Shown one piece after another: positions 30,789 to 40,131 of a DNA stretch of 64,000 bases; position 1 is the first letter of the stretch, and the number at the start of each line of letters is the position of its first letter. Location of the stretch: the NCBI GenBank assembly GCA_963783335.1, contig CAWAND010000010.1, forward strand, positions 1,798,001-1,862,000, given 5' to 3'. The stretch comes from CAWAND01 sp963783335 (GTDB taxonomy: Bacteria > Chloroflexota > Anaerolineae > Anaerolineales > E44-bin32). The notes below the pieces were generated by a model. It was not told where the DNA came from and ran no database searches. It worked only from the letters and a program-made list of their open reading frames with translations. The position numbers and the translations under genes are program-made.

Positions 30789-32912
30789 ATGAGGACTTCA
30801 TCGAAACGGGCAGGAAACATCTTGCAAGTACTCATGACGCTTTCCGTTGTAGCGACCTGCGCCGCAGCCTGCTCCAAGGATGATTACGGTCCACCGTCGC
30901 AAACAGGGCCAGCTTCTTCCCCTCCTACCAGCCGGTCGGCAACGACTCCAACCAGTCGGCCAGCGACACCTACACGCCTGCCTCATCCAACAGACAGCCA
31001 GCCCATCAACCAACCGGACCTCTCCATGACCCCCCTCTGGAGGCTGGGCAATGGCATCCCGCAGATTGCAGCATGGTCTCCAGACGCAACATCTCTCGTG
31101 GTTGGGACATCTAGCGGAGTCTACATGCTCGACGCTCAAAGCCTTGAGATAACCCGCGAGTTTGACGCCGGACCTTGGGTTATCTACCTGGCCGTAAGCC
31201 CAAGCGATGGCAACTTCACTAGGGGAGCACACGGCAACAGGAACGGCAGCAGCGAGATCCAAGTGTGGAACCTGGGAAGCGACCAACCACTAGTTGGGCT
31301 TCCTCTCGGGCTGAAAACTGTCACCGATGTGGATTTCGACATGACCGGCTCTTTCTTGGCTGCCGGAACAAGCAGTGGGGAGATTCTGCTTTGGGACGCT
31401 GTACGTTGGACGCCTCTCCAACCTCTCAATGACCCTCAACGTCAGCCATACAGCTTCGTCCGGCGTGTCCGATTCAGCCGTGACGGTTCACGTCTTGCTG
31501 CTGTCGATGCCACCGGAAGATTGTCCATTTTCAACGTGGCGTCGCGCCAAGTCGAAGCTTCGATCAACACCGGTTTCGAGAGCGTGGCATCTATGGATTT
31601 CAACCGCTCGAGCGAAGCGATTGTGATTGCTGGCTCCTACTCGCATGACAATTCAGCCACTTCAGGCGCCGACCGGGTGATGGTCTTCGCCGTGCCGTCC
31701 GGAAGCCCAACTTACACAATCAATATTCCCGAACAGGGCAGCGTCGACTTTGCCCTCTTCTCTCCCGACGGACAATCCGTGTTGGTCGGTTACTGCGGCG
31801 CATGGTCATCCTATTCTGGGGCGTGCTACAAAGGCATTGTGGAAACGCGAAGCTCGGCGGACGGATCAAGGCAGAGCACTCTTCCCGAATATCCCACTGA
31901 GCCTCTCGCCGCAGCCTACTCCCCACAAGGTGACAGGCTCGCCTTGCTGACCGCTTACTCGGTTGAGGTCTGGAATGTCGGAACCCACAAGCAGGCAAGT
32001 GCCTTGAACTGGTATGTCGGCCCGAGTGCACCTGTGCAGTTTGCCCAAGATGGGCAGTTCGTCGTATCGGGTGACCCGGACGGCGAGGTCAGATTCTGGG
32101 GAGCCCGAGATGGAAGAATGAACCAGTCATTGACAGTCTCTGAGGACGCGGTGGTCGATTTTGCTCTTAGCCCCAGCGGGCAGTTGCTCGCCATATGCGG
32201 TTCAGGGGGCCCGATCACGATTTGGGACCTCGGGGCGTTGAGTGTCATCCGAACTATTCCCATAGATCAGGGCTATCAGGTCAGTCAGTTGACCTTCAGC
32301 GAGGATGAAGCCTCCCTTGTTTGGTATGAGGGGAAATTTGAGACCACCAGGGTGCGGGTCTACAGTCTAGCAAGGGAAACGATAGAAATATCCGAGCGAA
32401 TCGATTCGGTCTCGGGCATTTCCTTAGACAGTCAAAGTCCTTTGCTGGCCATTGGCCAATATACCGAGTCGTCGGACAACGTCCGCGTTATGGATCTTCT
32501 ATCAGGGAGTGTTGTTTGGAGCCACAGAGCTCCCGGCATTGTCACCAGTCTAGCCTTCAGCCCGGACGGACGTCTGCTTGCCGTCGGCACAGACGAACCG
32601 AGCATCTACATCTACAGGACCAACTCATGGTCACTGCAGCATGAACTTGCCCCAAGCAGCAAGCCCAGTACCTCATACTCCCCGGTTTATCTCGTCTTCT
32701 TTGACAGAGCCCCCATCTTGGCATCAACTGTCGGTTGGGAATTCAAGCTCTGGGATGTCAATGACTACCACCAACTTCTCGAGAGCGAGCAGCAATGGCT
32801 CACGGCAAATGTCACTGGGATCAGTCCGGATGGTCTGGAAGCAGCCATCTCACCAGGTGACCACACGACAATCATCTGGGAGCTCTCAGGCGTGCCTGAA
32901 GAGACAAAATGA
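30789..32912 (+). CDS. WD40-repeat lipoprotein
   Basis: A 707-aa exported protein. Residues 1-29 are a lipoprotein signal with the lipobox CAAAC at about 25-29, followed by a Thr/Pro/Ser-rich linker. The rest is a run of WD40-like blades, for example AWSPDATSLVVGTSSGVYML, FSRDGSRLAAVDATGRLSIF and FSPDGRLLAVGTDEPSIYIY. It probably folds as a double propeller on the outer face of the membrane and binds other proteins. ATG at 30789 is chosen for its signal peptide. It is a large single-gene cassette (2.2 kb). Confidence 0.82.
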   Translation: MRTSSKRAGNILQVLMTLSVVATCAAACSKDDYGPPSQTGPASSPPTSRSATTPTSRPATPTRLPHPTDSQPINQPDLSMTPLWRLGNGIPQIAAWSPDATSLVVGTSSGVYMLDAQSLEITREFDAGPWVIYLAVSPSDGNFTRGAHGNRNGSSEIQVWNLGSDQPLVGLPLGLKTVTDVDFDMTGSFLAAGTSSGEILLWDAVRWTPLQPLNDPQRQPYSFVRRVRFSRDGSRLAAVDATGRLSIFNVASRQVEASINTGFESVASMDFNRSSEAIVIAGSYSHDNSATSGADRVMVFAVPSGSPTYTINIPEQGSVDFALFSPDGQSVLVGYCGAWSSYSGACYKGIVETRSSADGSRQSTLPEYPTEPLAAAYSPQGDRLALLTAYSVEVWNVGTHKQASALNWYVGPSAPVQFAQDGQFVVSGDPDGEVRFWGARDGRMNQSLTVSEDAVVDFALSPSGQLLAICGSGGPITIWDLGALSVIRTIPIDQGYQVSQLTFSEDEASLVWYEGKFETTRVRVYSLARETIEISERIDSVSGISLDSQSPLLAIGQYTESSDNVRVMDLLSGSVVWSHRAPGIVTSLAFSPDGRLLAVGTDEPSIYIYRTNSWSLQHELAPSSKPSTSYSPVYLVFFDRAPILASTVGWEFKLWDVNDYHQLLESEQQWLTANVTGISPDGLEAAISPGDHTTIIWELSGVPEETK

Positions 32913-32977
32913 GGCAACGCCTTGTGTGGCTGATTCGATGAAAGGCCTCAGAACAATCCTTTCCGAGAGCCGAGCCT

Positions 32978-33080
32978 CCTAACATCTCGCTGGATCGGAC
33001 CGGGGATGCTGGGCGAATCTGACGTGATTGTTGTATGCTCAGGGTTGTGCGGGGGCGAGGCGGTGTATGGCCCCGGCCGA
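32978..33080 (+). repeat. attC 5, left part, interrupted by IS remnant
   Basis: R'' CCTAAC and the 5' arm are intact but the 3' arm stops after CCCCGGCCGA and joins a truncated IS. The missing R' reappears at 33529-33535 (GTTAGAC) after the IS end. The next cassette's R'' (GTCTAAC) agrees with that R'. Confidence 0.88.
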
Positions 33081-33526
33081 GAGATTTGGCCATGGGAGCA
33101 AACGGATCCGGAAGATCGGGATCGTGGCGCTGGCCAGGAAGCTGCTGATTGAGCTATGGCGCTATCTGGAGACGGGAGCTATTCCTGAAGGGGCGGTGCT
33201 GAAGACACGGTTGATCTGAAAGGGACGGAAAAGGAGAGAACAGGCAAGCAGGACAAAAAGGCTGGTGTGAGCAGCTCGCTTTGCTGCCGGGTCCGAAGGG
33301 ACCGAGCGTTAGATGGGGCGCTCACCAGAGCTTCCAGGATCGCCGACGAGCGAACAAAGCATTGGGTGATCGGCCAAACAAGAGCCGACACGGATAGAAG
33401 GTAGTTCGAGGCACACTGTGCCCGACGCCAAAGGGAAGCTGCCAGCATGCGTGACCCAGAGCCTGTTGTGGTGGGAGCAATCACTTGCTAAATTGGGGCT
33501 TGACAGCAGCACCTACATAGAAGGCA
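33079..33526 (+). mobile_element. 5'-truncated copy of the IS at 34575 (remnant)
   Basis: Matches bases 35665-36112 of the complete copy: the last 47 codons of the transposase and all of the non-coding 3' part. The left junction has a 2-base overlap (GA) with the attC, consistent with an internal deletion. On the right, GC and then GTTAGAC follow, so this copy shows how the right end joins an attC R' box. Confidence 0.9.
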
Positions 33527-33552
33527 GCGTTAGACCTCGGAGTTCTGTGTAG

Positions 33553-34443
33553 ATGTCGAAAGATGAAGAACGTCCCCCAATCAGCATAGGAATCCCGGTT
33601 GCCCTCGGGATTTTGGGCGTGTCAGCCTCCGCCTATGTTCTCGGCTTCTATTTCGAGAGGGGGTACTTCGACGCCTTCGGCCTCCCCCCCGAATTGATAG
33701 ATGTTCAGACCAATACACTTCTACTGTTCGCCGCGATCTCTATCGGGGCAGTTGCTGCCACCTGGCCGATACTCAGCCTCTCCGTCATGCTTCCGATGAA
33801 TACACTCCACCCAGTGCTCGCACGCACTGTTGTGCCTATCCTTCTAACAGTGGCGACGTTCCTCGCTTTGTTCGCTACGAGAATACTCGATCCCGGGTGG
33901 TGGCCATGGTTTGCGGGGGTTATCGGGGTCATTTCATTCCTGCAATTGGTGTTCCCCCTGCTAACTCAAAGAGGCACCCAAGGCTATATCAACAAGCTTA
34001 AGGCACAAGAGACCACAGAGACACAGGTCAAGTCAATCTCCGACTTCTTCGGCGTTCGACTTAGCCGCCAGTTAGGCCTTGCCATTTCGACTTTTCTTAT
34101 TGGCACGAGCTTGGCTTGGGTCGCTGGCCAAGCCGAAGCACGAAACAAGACCACGTACCTGGCGCTTGAGTTGGACCCCAACATGCTTGTCATCAGGGCA
34201 TACCCCGACCACATGCTCTTAACCGAGTTCGAGCCCCAGACAAAGGCGCTCGGTGAGAAGTTCGAGATCTTGCCTGTCCCGCCCCAAGGCCTACATCTGG
34301 TCAGACGTGTTTTCACTACAAGCCCGTTTGATTCCCTGTTTATCCGACCTCCGAGCTTCCCACCAACCCCCACCATGACTCGACCTATGCAGTCTACAAG
34401 CCAACCATCTAAAGCTGTTCCAATCGCAACAGCTTCCCCGTAG
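33553..34443 (+). CDS. Multi-helix membrane protein, unknown
   Basis: A 296-aa protein with about five hydrophobic segments: VALGILGVSASAYVLGFYF (15-33), LLLFAAISIGAVAATWPIL (56-74), VVPILLTVATFLALFAT (92-108), WFAGVIGVISFLQLVFPLL (118-137) and LGLAISTFLIGTSLAWVAG (176-194), then an outside tail rich in Pro and Thr. No family recognised. Its cassette begins at the R' box after the IS remnant. Confidence 0.7.
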   Translation: MSKDEERPPISIGIPVALGILGVSASAYVLGFYFERGYFDAFGLPPELIDVQTNTLLLFAAISIGAVAATWPILSLSVMLPMNTLHPVLARTVVPILLTVATFLALFATRILDPGWWPWFAGVIGVISFLQLVFPLLTQRGTQGYINKLKAQETTETQVKSISDFFGVRLSRQLGLAISTFLIGTSLAWVAGQAEARNKTTYLALELDPNMLVIRAYPDHMLLTEFEPQTKALGEKFEILPVPPQGLHLVRRVFTTSPFDSLFIRPPSFPPTPTMTRPMQSTSQPSKAVPIATASP

Positions 34444-34458
34444 ATGTTTGCAACGCTG

Positions 34459-34581
34459 TCTAACATCTCGCTGGATCGGACCGGGGATGCGGGGCCATTT
34501 TGGCCTGGGTGGTGTATGCTCGAATTGGTTGCGAGGCTGTGTGGTGCGTGACCCCGGCCGATCAGCTCGAGGGCGTTAGAT
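34459..34581 (+). repeat. attC 6, R' shared with IS left end
   Basis: R'' GTCTAAC (from 34458), R' GTTAGAT. The R' does not agree with the R'' of the next attC (GCCTAAC), because an IS starts at or next to this box. Confidence 0.9.
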
Positions 34582-34659
34582 GCTATGGGGGATGAAGATA
34601 CGGGTCGCTGCTGATAAGCTCCTTGAAACTCTCGGTTCAAGAGAAAGGAGCGCAACATC

Positions 34660-35805
34660 ATGGCAGCGGCCCGCAGTCACGAGTATAGCGTATTCGAATC
34701 GGTGCTGTATCTGGCCTTCGAACTGAGCAACACAAAGTGGAAACTGGGGTTCACGACAGGGCCGAGTCGCCGGCCACGCGAGCGGAGCATCACCGCCGGG
34801 GATCTGGAAGCTCTCCAGGAGGAGATCGGGCGAGCGAAGAAGCGGTTCGATCTGCCTGAGAGCAGCCGGGTGGTGAGCTGCTACGAGGCGGGCAGAGACG
34901 CCTTCTGGTTGCACAGGTATCTGGAACAGCAAGGGATCGAGAACCTGGTGGTGGACAGCTCGAGCATCCAGGTGAACCGACGGGCCCGACAGGCGAAAAC
35001 CGACCGGATGGACGTGGAGAAGCTCTTGGGGCAGCTGATCCAGTATCGGGGCGGGGACCGGGCGGTGTGGAGCGTGGTGCGGGTGCCGAGTGTGGAGGCG
35101 GAGGACAACCGGCAGCTGCATCGGGAACTGAGAACGCTGAAGAAGGACCGGACGCGGCATACCAACCGGATCAAGTCGTTCCTGGTGGGCCAGGGGATCC
35201 GGATGAAGGTGGGGAATGATTTTCTGGAAGAGATCGAACAGGTGCGCAAATGGGACGGCTCAGCCCTCCCGGCGAGTTTGAAAGCCCGGCTTCAGCGAGA
35301 GTATCAGCGGCTTCAGCTGCTGCAGGAGCAGGTCAAGGAGCTGGAGCGGGAGCGGGTGGAGGCGATCCGGCATGGCGAAGACGAGAGTGTGGAGGTGGTG
35401 CGCAAGCTGATGCGGCTGAACGGGATCGGGCAGAACGCCGGCTGGCTGTTCGGGATGGAGTTTTTCAGCTGGCGGAAGTTCAACAATAGGAAGGAAGTGG
35501 GGGCCCTGGCCGGTCTGGTGCCGATGCCGAGGCAGAGTGGCGACAGCTACCGGGAGCAGGGGATCAGCAAAGCCGGCAACCGGCACGTTCGGGGGATGGC
35601 GATCGAGATCGCCTGGGGGTGGCTGCAGTTTCAGCCAGAGAGCGAGCTGACGAAGTGGTATGAGGAGAGATTTGGCCATGGGAGCAAACGGATCCGGAAG
35701 ATCGGGATCGTGGCGCTGGCCAGGAAGCTGCTGATTGAGCTATGGCGCTATCTGGAGACGGGAGCTATTCCTGAAGGGGCGGTGCTGAAGACACGGTTGA
35801 TCTGA
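34660..35805 (+). CDS. IS110-family (IS1111 group) DEDD transposase
   Basis: A 381-aa recombinase. The N-terminal RuvC-like part has FELSNTKWKLGF at the first acidic site, SCYEAGRDAFWLHRYL for the second and KTDRMDVEKLLGQL for the last pair. A coiled-coil middle (about 205-240) leads to the Tnp_20 domain with GLVPMPRQSGDSYREQGIS, which contains the catalytic Ser, then KAGNRHVRGMAIEIAW. Members of this family are guided by an RNA from the element. AAAGGAG precedes the ATG. The first acidic residue is Glu where most relatives have Asp. Confidence 0.92.
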   Translation: MAAARSHEYSVFESVLYLAFELSNTKWKLGFTTGPSRRPRERSITAGDLEALQEEIGRAKKRFDLPESSRVVSCYEAGRDAFWLHRYLEQQGIENLVVDSSSIQVNRRARQAKTDRMDVEKLLGQLIQYRGGDRAVWSVVRVPSVEAEDNRQLHRELRTLKKDRTRHTNRIKSFLVGQGIRMKVGNDFLEEIEQVRKWDGSALPASLKARLQREYQRLQLLQEQVKELERERVEAIRHGEDESVEVVRKLMRLNGIGQNAGWLFGMEFFSWRKFNNRKEVGALAGLVPMPRQSGDSYREQGISKAGNRHVRGMAIEIAWGWLQFQPESELTKWYEERFGHGSKRIRKIGIVALARKLLIELWRYLETGAIPEGAVLKTRLI

Positions 35806-36112
35806 AAGGGACGGAAAAGGAGAGAACAGGCAAGCAGGACAAAAAGGCTGGTGTGAGCAGCTCGCTTTGCTGCCGGGTCCGAAGGGACCGAGCGTTAGAT
35901 GGGGCGCTCACCAGAGCTTCCAGGATCGCCGACGAGCGAACAAAGCATTGGGTGATCGGCCAAACAAGAGCCGACACGGATAGAAGGTAGTTCGAGGCAC
36001 ACTGTGCCCGACGCCAAAGGGAAGCTGCCAGCATGCGTGACCCAGAGCCTGTTGTGGTGGGAGCAATCACTTGCTAAATTGGGGCTTGACAGCAGCACCT
36101 ACATAGAAGGCA
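35806..36112 (+). ncRNA. Candidate bridge RNA / seekRNA region of IS copy A
   Basis: Non-coding, kept in all three copies. CTGGTG+AGC (35848-35858, TG bulge) pairs with GCTCACCAG (35906-35914), or the alternative inner hairpins GCAGC/GCTGC (35857-35873) and GGTCC/GGACC (35876-35889) form. Between them GCGTTAGATG (35892-35901) equals the junction of attC and the left end (34573-34582). ATAGAAGG near 35980 equals the right end (36103-36110). This is what a guide RNA of an attC-targeting IS should look like; it is inferred. Confidence 0.6.
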
Positions 36113-36138
36113 GCAATGTTCTCGAAATCGGGGGCTGA

Positions 36139-38477
36139 ATGATGCTAGCATTGAACCCAGTCTCTCCGCAACCTCGCTGGAGAAACACGGCCACCTGGAT
36201 GGTCTCTGCTATCCTTTCAGGGCTACTCTTGCAGGCGTGCTCCTCTTCCGCAAGCATCCCTACCACCGCGAAAACCCAGACAAGCACAGAATTCACTCAG
36301 ACCGCTTCACCCACCGAGTTCCACAAGTGTGCTCCTGGTGCCCATCATCCCCCTGGCCAACCGTGGGCATGTGTCTATGACTCGGCGCATGCAACCCAAG
36401 CGGCATCACAAGAACCACCGTCCTCGCCCACTCCGCCACCCGAGCCCTCTCTCACCCCCAGCATCGCGTATACACACATTCCCCAGACCCCCGTCGACCC
36501 ATGGAACAATGACATCCAATACACGACCCCCATTCCAAGCTGGACCCCTCAGCCGACCCCACTTTCCGTCCGTTCCCTTTCATTGCGTCCATGGGATGCT
36601 GATCAAGCATCAAGCCTGATCGGCAACCTTCATCTATATCCCGAGAATCTTGCTTCTGTTGACCGGGGCTATCTAGACTTCGCGCTATGAGTACTCATTT
36701 AGATTCGCCGGTTTTGCTGAGCTAGAAGCCGCCTACCGTTTTCCCGAATCTCTACTTGCTGAGAAGTGGAGGGTCTCGGGACTGTTTGATCTGCTGCGAA
36801 GCTTCCAGCCAAACATGGGACGCTACTACGGGGAGCTTCTCGCTGAAGCATTGAACTCAGGTGAAACTACTCCTGCAGATCTTGCGCAATGGTTCTCCAA
36901 GCTGGCAGATCCTTTGACCCTCGAGATACACGAAGCCCCCATACCTGAAGGCTACTCAAGCAGCCACATTGTCTTTATCAATCCTTCCAAAGCTGGTCTC
37001 AACGGGGGGCTATACATCCTGCTCGCAGAACGGTCCGGGGGATACACCGCGTATCCATTGGAGTCAGATGATGAAATCTACTTGGTGGACGGAGAGGTTG
37101 GCCTTGACCTCGTAGACCTCACAGGAGATGGCTTTCCCGAGGCTGTCATTCGACATCTAGACTGGGGTTCTTTCTCATTCCACTCAGGGAGCCTGAAAGT
37201 TTTCGACCTCCGCTTCGCGCCACCGCGCGATCTTGGTTTCACACCAGCACCAATCTCGCCCGAGATAGCTGATTGGTCCCCGTCCCCGAGGTCGGAGGGA
37301 TTCCCCGGAATGAGTATGCACATACCATTTGCCATTGAAACTGGCGGATGTTATGAGCTCGGCCCCACCTGGGTGTACAGGTGGAGCGGGGAGGAGTTCG
37401 AGCTTGAATCTGTTGAGCCTCCGACTGACCAGGAACTGGAAGCTGCCCCAATCTGTGCCGACGCACTCGAGGCTTGGGCACTCGCCAACCTCCCGGCCGA
37501 TGGCATCGAGGCGGCCACCTATTTCATAGACCATATGCTTACGCAATATCCTCGCTCGACTGCAGATGTCCCGAGCGTTACTCGTGATGAGATTCTCTAC
37601 GAACTTGGAATAGCTTACGTGTACTACGGAGACCGTGACCGAGCCGTCGAGCTTATGAATCAGATCGGTGCTGCTCAAGAAGGAGCGGGCAGCGGTTTGA
37701 AGATTTCTCGCTTCCCGTTTTCTAGGGACTCTTCAATCGGGCGGCACAATTCTGGACGCGTGTATCGAAGTCAAGGACTGCTCTGGCTCTCTGAGCGTTC
37801 AGCAGATGACCGGCATGATCCCAGTGTCTCGGTTTCCGCAGGTGATTTCTCTCCTTAGGGACCTCGGGGTCGACACACAGTACTCCGGCCACTATGACTT
37901 TGACCACGATGGAAAGACCGAGGCTTGGTTTGTAGAGCAGCATCCAGGCTGGGCCTATGGTTCACTGTGGATCCTGGCTAGGGACCAGAGCCGTATCGTT
38001 GGTCGCAATGCAGTGGGTGTCAGGCTTGATAGTCTGAGCCCGACTTCACGAATCGTACCTTTCGGGGCACAAAGCGGTTTCTTCGAATATGAATTGACTT
38101 TGCCCGGTAGCGAACCCACGCAAGAAAGCTTCTTCTATTGGAACGCCACACTGAAGCCTAGAGTGATCCGTTATCAACAGCCTCAAAGTGCAGCCGTCAA
38201 TTCGTTACTGACAGGCCTCCTGACAGGTGCTTCGTCTCCAACTGACACCCTCCTCCAGCTGTCGGACCTGAGGAAGATCTTGGAGCCATGCCTCCTGTGG
38301 GAGGTTGAGACTTACGGTTGCGAAACAACCAACCGTCTTGACTACGTTGAGGCCCTTGCCTACGAACTAGCTGGACAGCGCATTAAGGCCGAGGCGGCCT
38401 ACTGGCAGCTGTGGCAGAAAGATCCCGACGATGGCTATGGAATAATGGCTCGGGCCAAGCTGCAACCATCCAGGTGA
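36139..38477 (+). pseudogene. Large lipoprotein gene broken by at least two frameshifts
   Basis: Three frames in succession make one protein of about 780 aa. The first (36139-36690) has a lipoprotein signal with LLLQAC and a Pro/Thr-rich linker ending SVDRGYLDFA. Coding then passes to a second frame near 36685 (EYSFRFAGFAELEAAYRFPE to about 37690) and a third near 37690-37740 (SGGTILDACIEVKDCSGSLS to ARAKLQPSR). The body contains DVDGDGF-like and DFDHDGKTEAWF segments typical of repeat or calcium-site proteins on the outer surface. No known family. The cassette's first bases follow the IS, where only GC of the expected TTAGGC remains. Confidence 0.7.
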
Positions 38478-38522
38478 GTATCTTATCCGCCCAGCAAGAT
38501 CCATTCCCGGGAGCACCATGCT

Positions 38523-38646
38523 GCCTAACATCTCGCTGGATCGGACCGGGGATGCTGGGCGAGTTTGGCGTGATTGTTGTATGCTCAGGATGGTTCGGGG
38601 GCAAGGCGGTGCGTGTCCCCGGCCGATCAGCTCGAGGGCGTTAGAC
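38523..38646 (+). repeat. attC 7
   Basis: R'' GCCTAAC, R' GTTAGAC. Standard form. It is the left border of the four-cassette block that is repeated at 52458. Confidence 0.95.
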
Positions 38647-38668
38647 GGCTTGCAGACGATCTTTAGGA

Positions 38669-39145
38669 GTGGAAGGCGTGGCAACTCTTCATCTGATGGT
38701 TGGACTTCCTTGTTCAGGAAAAACAACACTTGCGCGGAAGATTGAACTTGAGGGGTCGGCACTTCGTTTGACGACCGATGAATGGCACGTCCCTCTTTTT
38801 GGTCAAGATGCAGAAGAGCCGGAACATAATGCCAGGCATTCGTTGATCGAGGCCATGCTTTGGAGTATCGCAAGCAGGGCACTGGAATTGGGAACGAATG
38901 TAATCCTTGATTTCGGCTTTTGGGCACGAGCAGAGCGCGAGGATTATCGGCTTCGGGCCAAGCGACTTGGAGCCAGCAGCGAAGTGCATTTTCTTGATGT
39001 GCCGGAAAATGAACTGTTGAGGCGGCTTGCGGTCAGGAATTCGCAACCTTCCCAGGAGAGCTTCCACATTCCCGAAGAGAGCATGAAGCCTTGGATAGAG
39101 TTCTTCCAGAGGCCGACACCCGAAGAACTTGAACGTAGAGAATAG
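38669..39145 (+). CDS. AAA_33-type P-loop kinase
   Basis: A 158-aa ATP-binding protein. Walker A is GLPCSGKTTLA at about residues 12-22, an Asp-containing strand NVILDFGFWARAERE near 78-92 replaces Walker B, and an RLAVRN arginine-rich lid follows. The size and pattern match zeta-toxin/chloramphenicol-phosphotransferase-like small kinases that phosphorylate small molecules. The substrate is unknown. GTG at 38669 or 38678 are both possible starts. A near-identical copy is at 52487. Confidence 0.8.
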   Translation: MEGVATLHLMVGLPCSGKTTLARKIELEGSALRLTTDEWHVPLFGQDAEEPEHNARHSLIEAMLWSIASRALELGTNVILDFGFWARAEREDYRLRAKRLGASSEVHFLDVPENELLRRLAVRNSQPSQESFHIPEESMKPWIEFFQRPTPEELERRE

Positions 39146-39162
39146 GAGATGAAGCAACGCCG

Positions 39163-39285
39163 TCTAACATCTCGCTGGAACGGACCGGGGATGCTGGGCG
39201 AGTTTGGCGTGATTGTTGTATGCTCAGGACGGGGCCGGGGCGATGTGGTGCGTGACCCCGGCCGATCAGCTCGAGGGCGTTAGCT
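39163..39285 (+). repeat. attC 8
   Basis: R'' GTCTAAC (from 39162), R' GTTAGCT. Its right loop half (GACGGGGCCGGGGCGATGTGG) differs strongly from that of its duplicate at 52981. Confidence 0.95.
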
Positions 39286-39373
39286 CGCCGAGAAGTGACA
39301 GGAGCAAGATGGGGATTCAGAGATTCAACAGTACGTTGCTCTGGTCAAAGATGTACTGACGGCGATAGCGGCT

Positions 39374-39928
39374 GTGACCGCCGCCTGCATCGGCATCCTT
39401 GGGCTCGCCACCTGGAGAAAGCAGCTCAAGGGGAAGACTGAATATGAACTGGCCAGGGGCGTACTTGTAGCGGTCTACCGGCTTAGGAATGCTGTTTCCT
39501 ACTTTCGAAATCCCTTCATGACCGCTGGTGAAATCTCCGCCTCCATGGAACGCGAAGGAATGAAAGCGGAGCTCGCCGACAGGGAATATCGATTCAAGTC
39601 CACTTCCGCGGTGTTCAGAAAGAGATGGGAGAAGATCTCGGACGCATCCACCGACCTAGAAATCAATGCGATCGAGGCAGAGGTCCTGTGGGGCCGTGGC
39701 ATCCAGGAAGCCTTGGTGGGAGTGTCGCGGTTGATTTCCGATCTCAATTTCAATGTGGGCTGGTACCTTAGGGAGCTCGGTGGATATGGCAGCGGAAAGC
39801 CAGAGGACATGGAGCGATTGGAAAGGTACGTGTACTCCATGGGCCCGGAAAATGATGATTTCGCGAAGAAGCTGTCGGCTGCTGTCGAGACGGTGGAGGA
39901 GTCTCTCAAACAGTACCTAAGAATCTGA
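39374..39928 (+). CDS. Membrane-anchored helical protein, start disturbed
   Basis: The frame gives 184 aa from a GTG at 39374. A hydrophobic start (VTAACIGILGLATW) precedes a charged, helical body (KGKTEYELARGVLVAVYRLR to VETVEESLKQYLRI). Upstream in the same frame EIQQYVALVKDVLTAIAAV continues the likely N-terminus, but the ATG at about 39309 is one base out of frame (ATGGGGATTC), so one G may be missing. The family is a widespread hypothetical one. A badly damaged copy is at 53113. Confidence 0.65.
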   Translation: MTAACIGILGLATWRKQLKGKTEYELARGVLVAVYRLRNAVSYFRNPFMTAGEISASMEREGMKAELADREYRFKSTSAVFRKRWEKISDASTDLEINAIEAEVLWGRGIQEALVGVSRLISDLNFNVGWYLRELGGYGSGKPEDMERLERYVYSMGPENDDFAKKLSAAVETVEESLKQYLRI

Positions 39929-39935
39929 TTGGCGA

Positions 39936-40058
39936 TCTAACATCTCGCTGGATCGGATCGGGGATGCGGGGCGAGTTTGGCGTGATTGTTGTATGCTCGG
40001 GACGGTGCGGGGGCAGGGCGGTGGGTGGCCCCGGCCGATCAGCTCGAGGGCGTTAGGA
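39936..40058 (+). repeat. attC 9
   Basis: R'' ATCTAAC (from 39935), R' GTTAGGA. The 5' arm reads GATCGGATCGGGG; the expected R'' from the cassette start TTAGCT would be AGCTAAC, so one base differs. Confidence 0.93.
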
Positions 40059-40131
40059 TGCCAATCCCGGCTCCCGTTGATTGCTGCGCCTCGTATGCAA
40101 GCTGCCCCGCGCGGGCCGAAGGAAATGGCGC

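Larger units (their letters stand above)
34575..36112 (+). mobile_element. IS110/IS1111-type element, copy A, inserted at attC 6
   Basis: A 1.54-kb unit that is identical to 47126-48663 as far as I can read; a remnant is at 33079. Left identity starts in the R' box GTTAG and right identity ends at ATAGAAGGCA before GC. The transposase is followed by about 307 bases of non-coding sequence, the IS1111 layout. Imperfect inverted repeats TGCTATGGGGG/TTCTATGTAGG lie near the ends. If the left end is GTTAGATGC, the element brings its own R' box and leaves the upstream attC complete. An end just inside GTTAG cannot be ruled out. Confidence 0.85.

Noticed and set aside
33179..33512. Minus-strand frames of 101 and 67 aa repeated at 35765 and 48316
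   Set aside because: They are repeated only because the non-coding 3' region of the IS is repeated; better explained as structured RNA.
35848..35914. GAGCGTTAG inside the IS as an extra attC
   Set aside because: No matching R'' box (ATCTAAC) or paired arm exists around it, and all three copies share it inside the element; a guide-like role fits better, though an old attC end cannot be fully excluded.
38411..38644. Open frames through attC sites (TSRWIGPGMLGEFGV..., NISLDRTGDAGR...)
   Set aside because: They recur at every attC in both strands because the site happens to lack stops in these frames; no ribosome site or conservation as protein.
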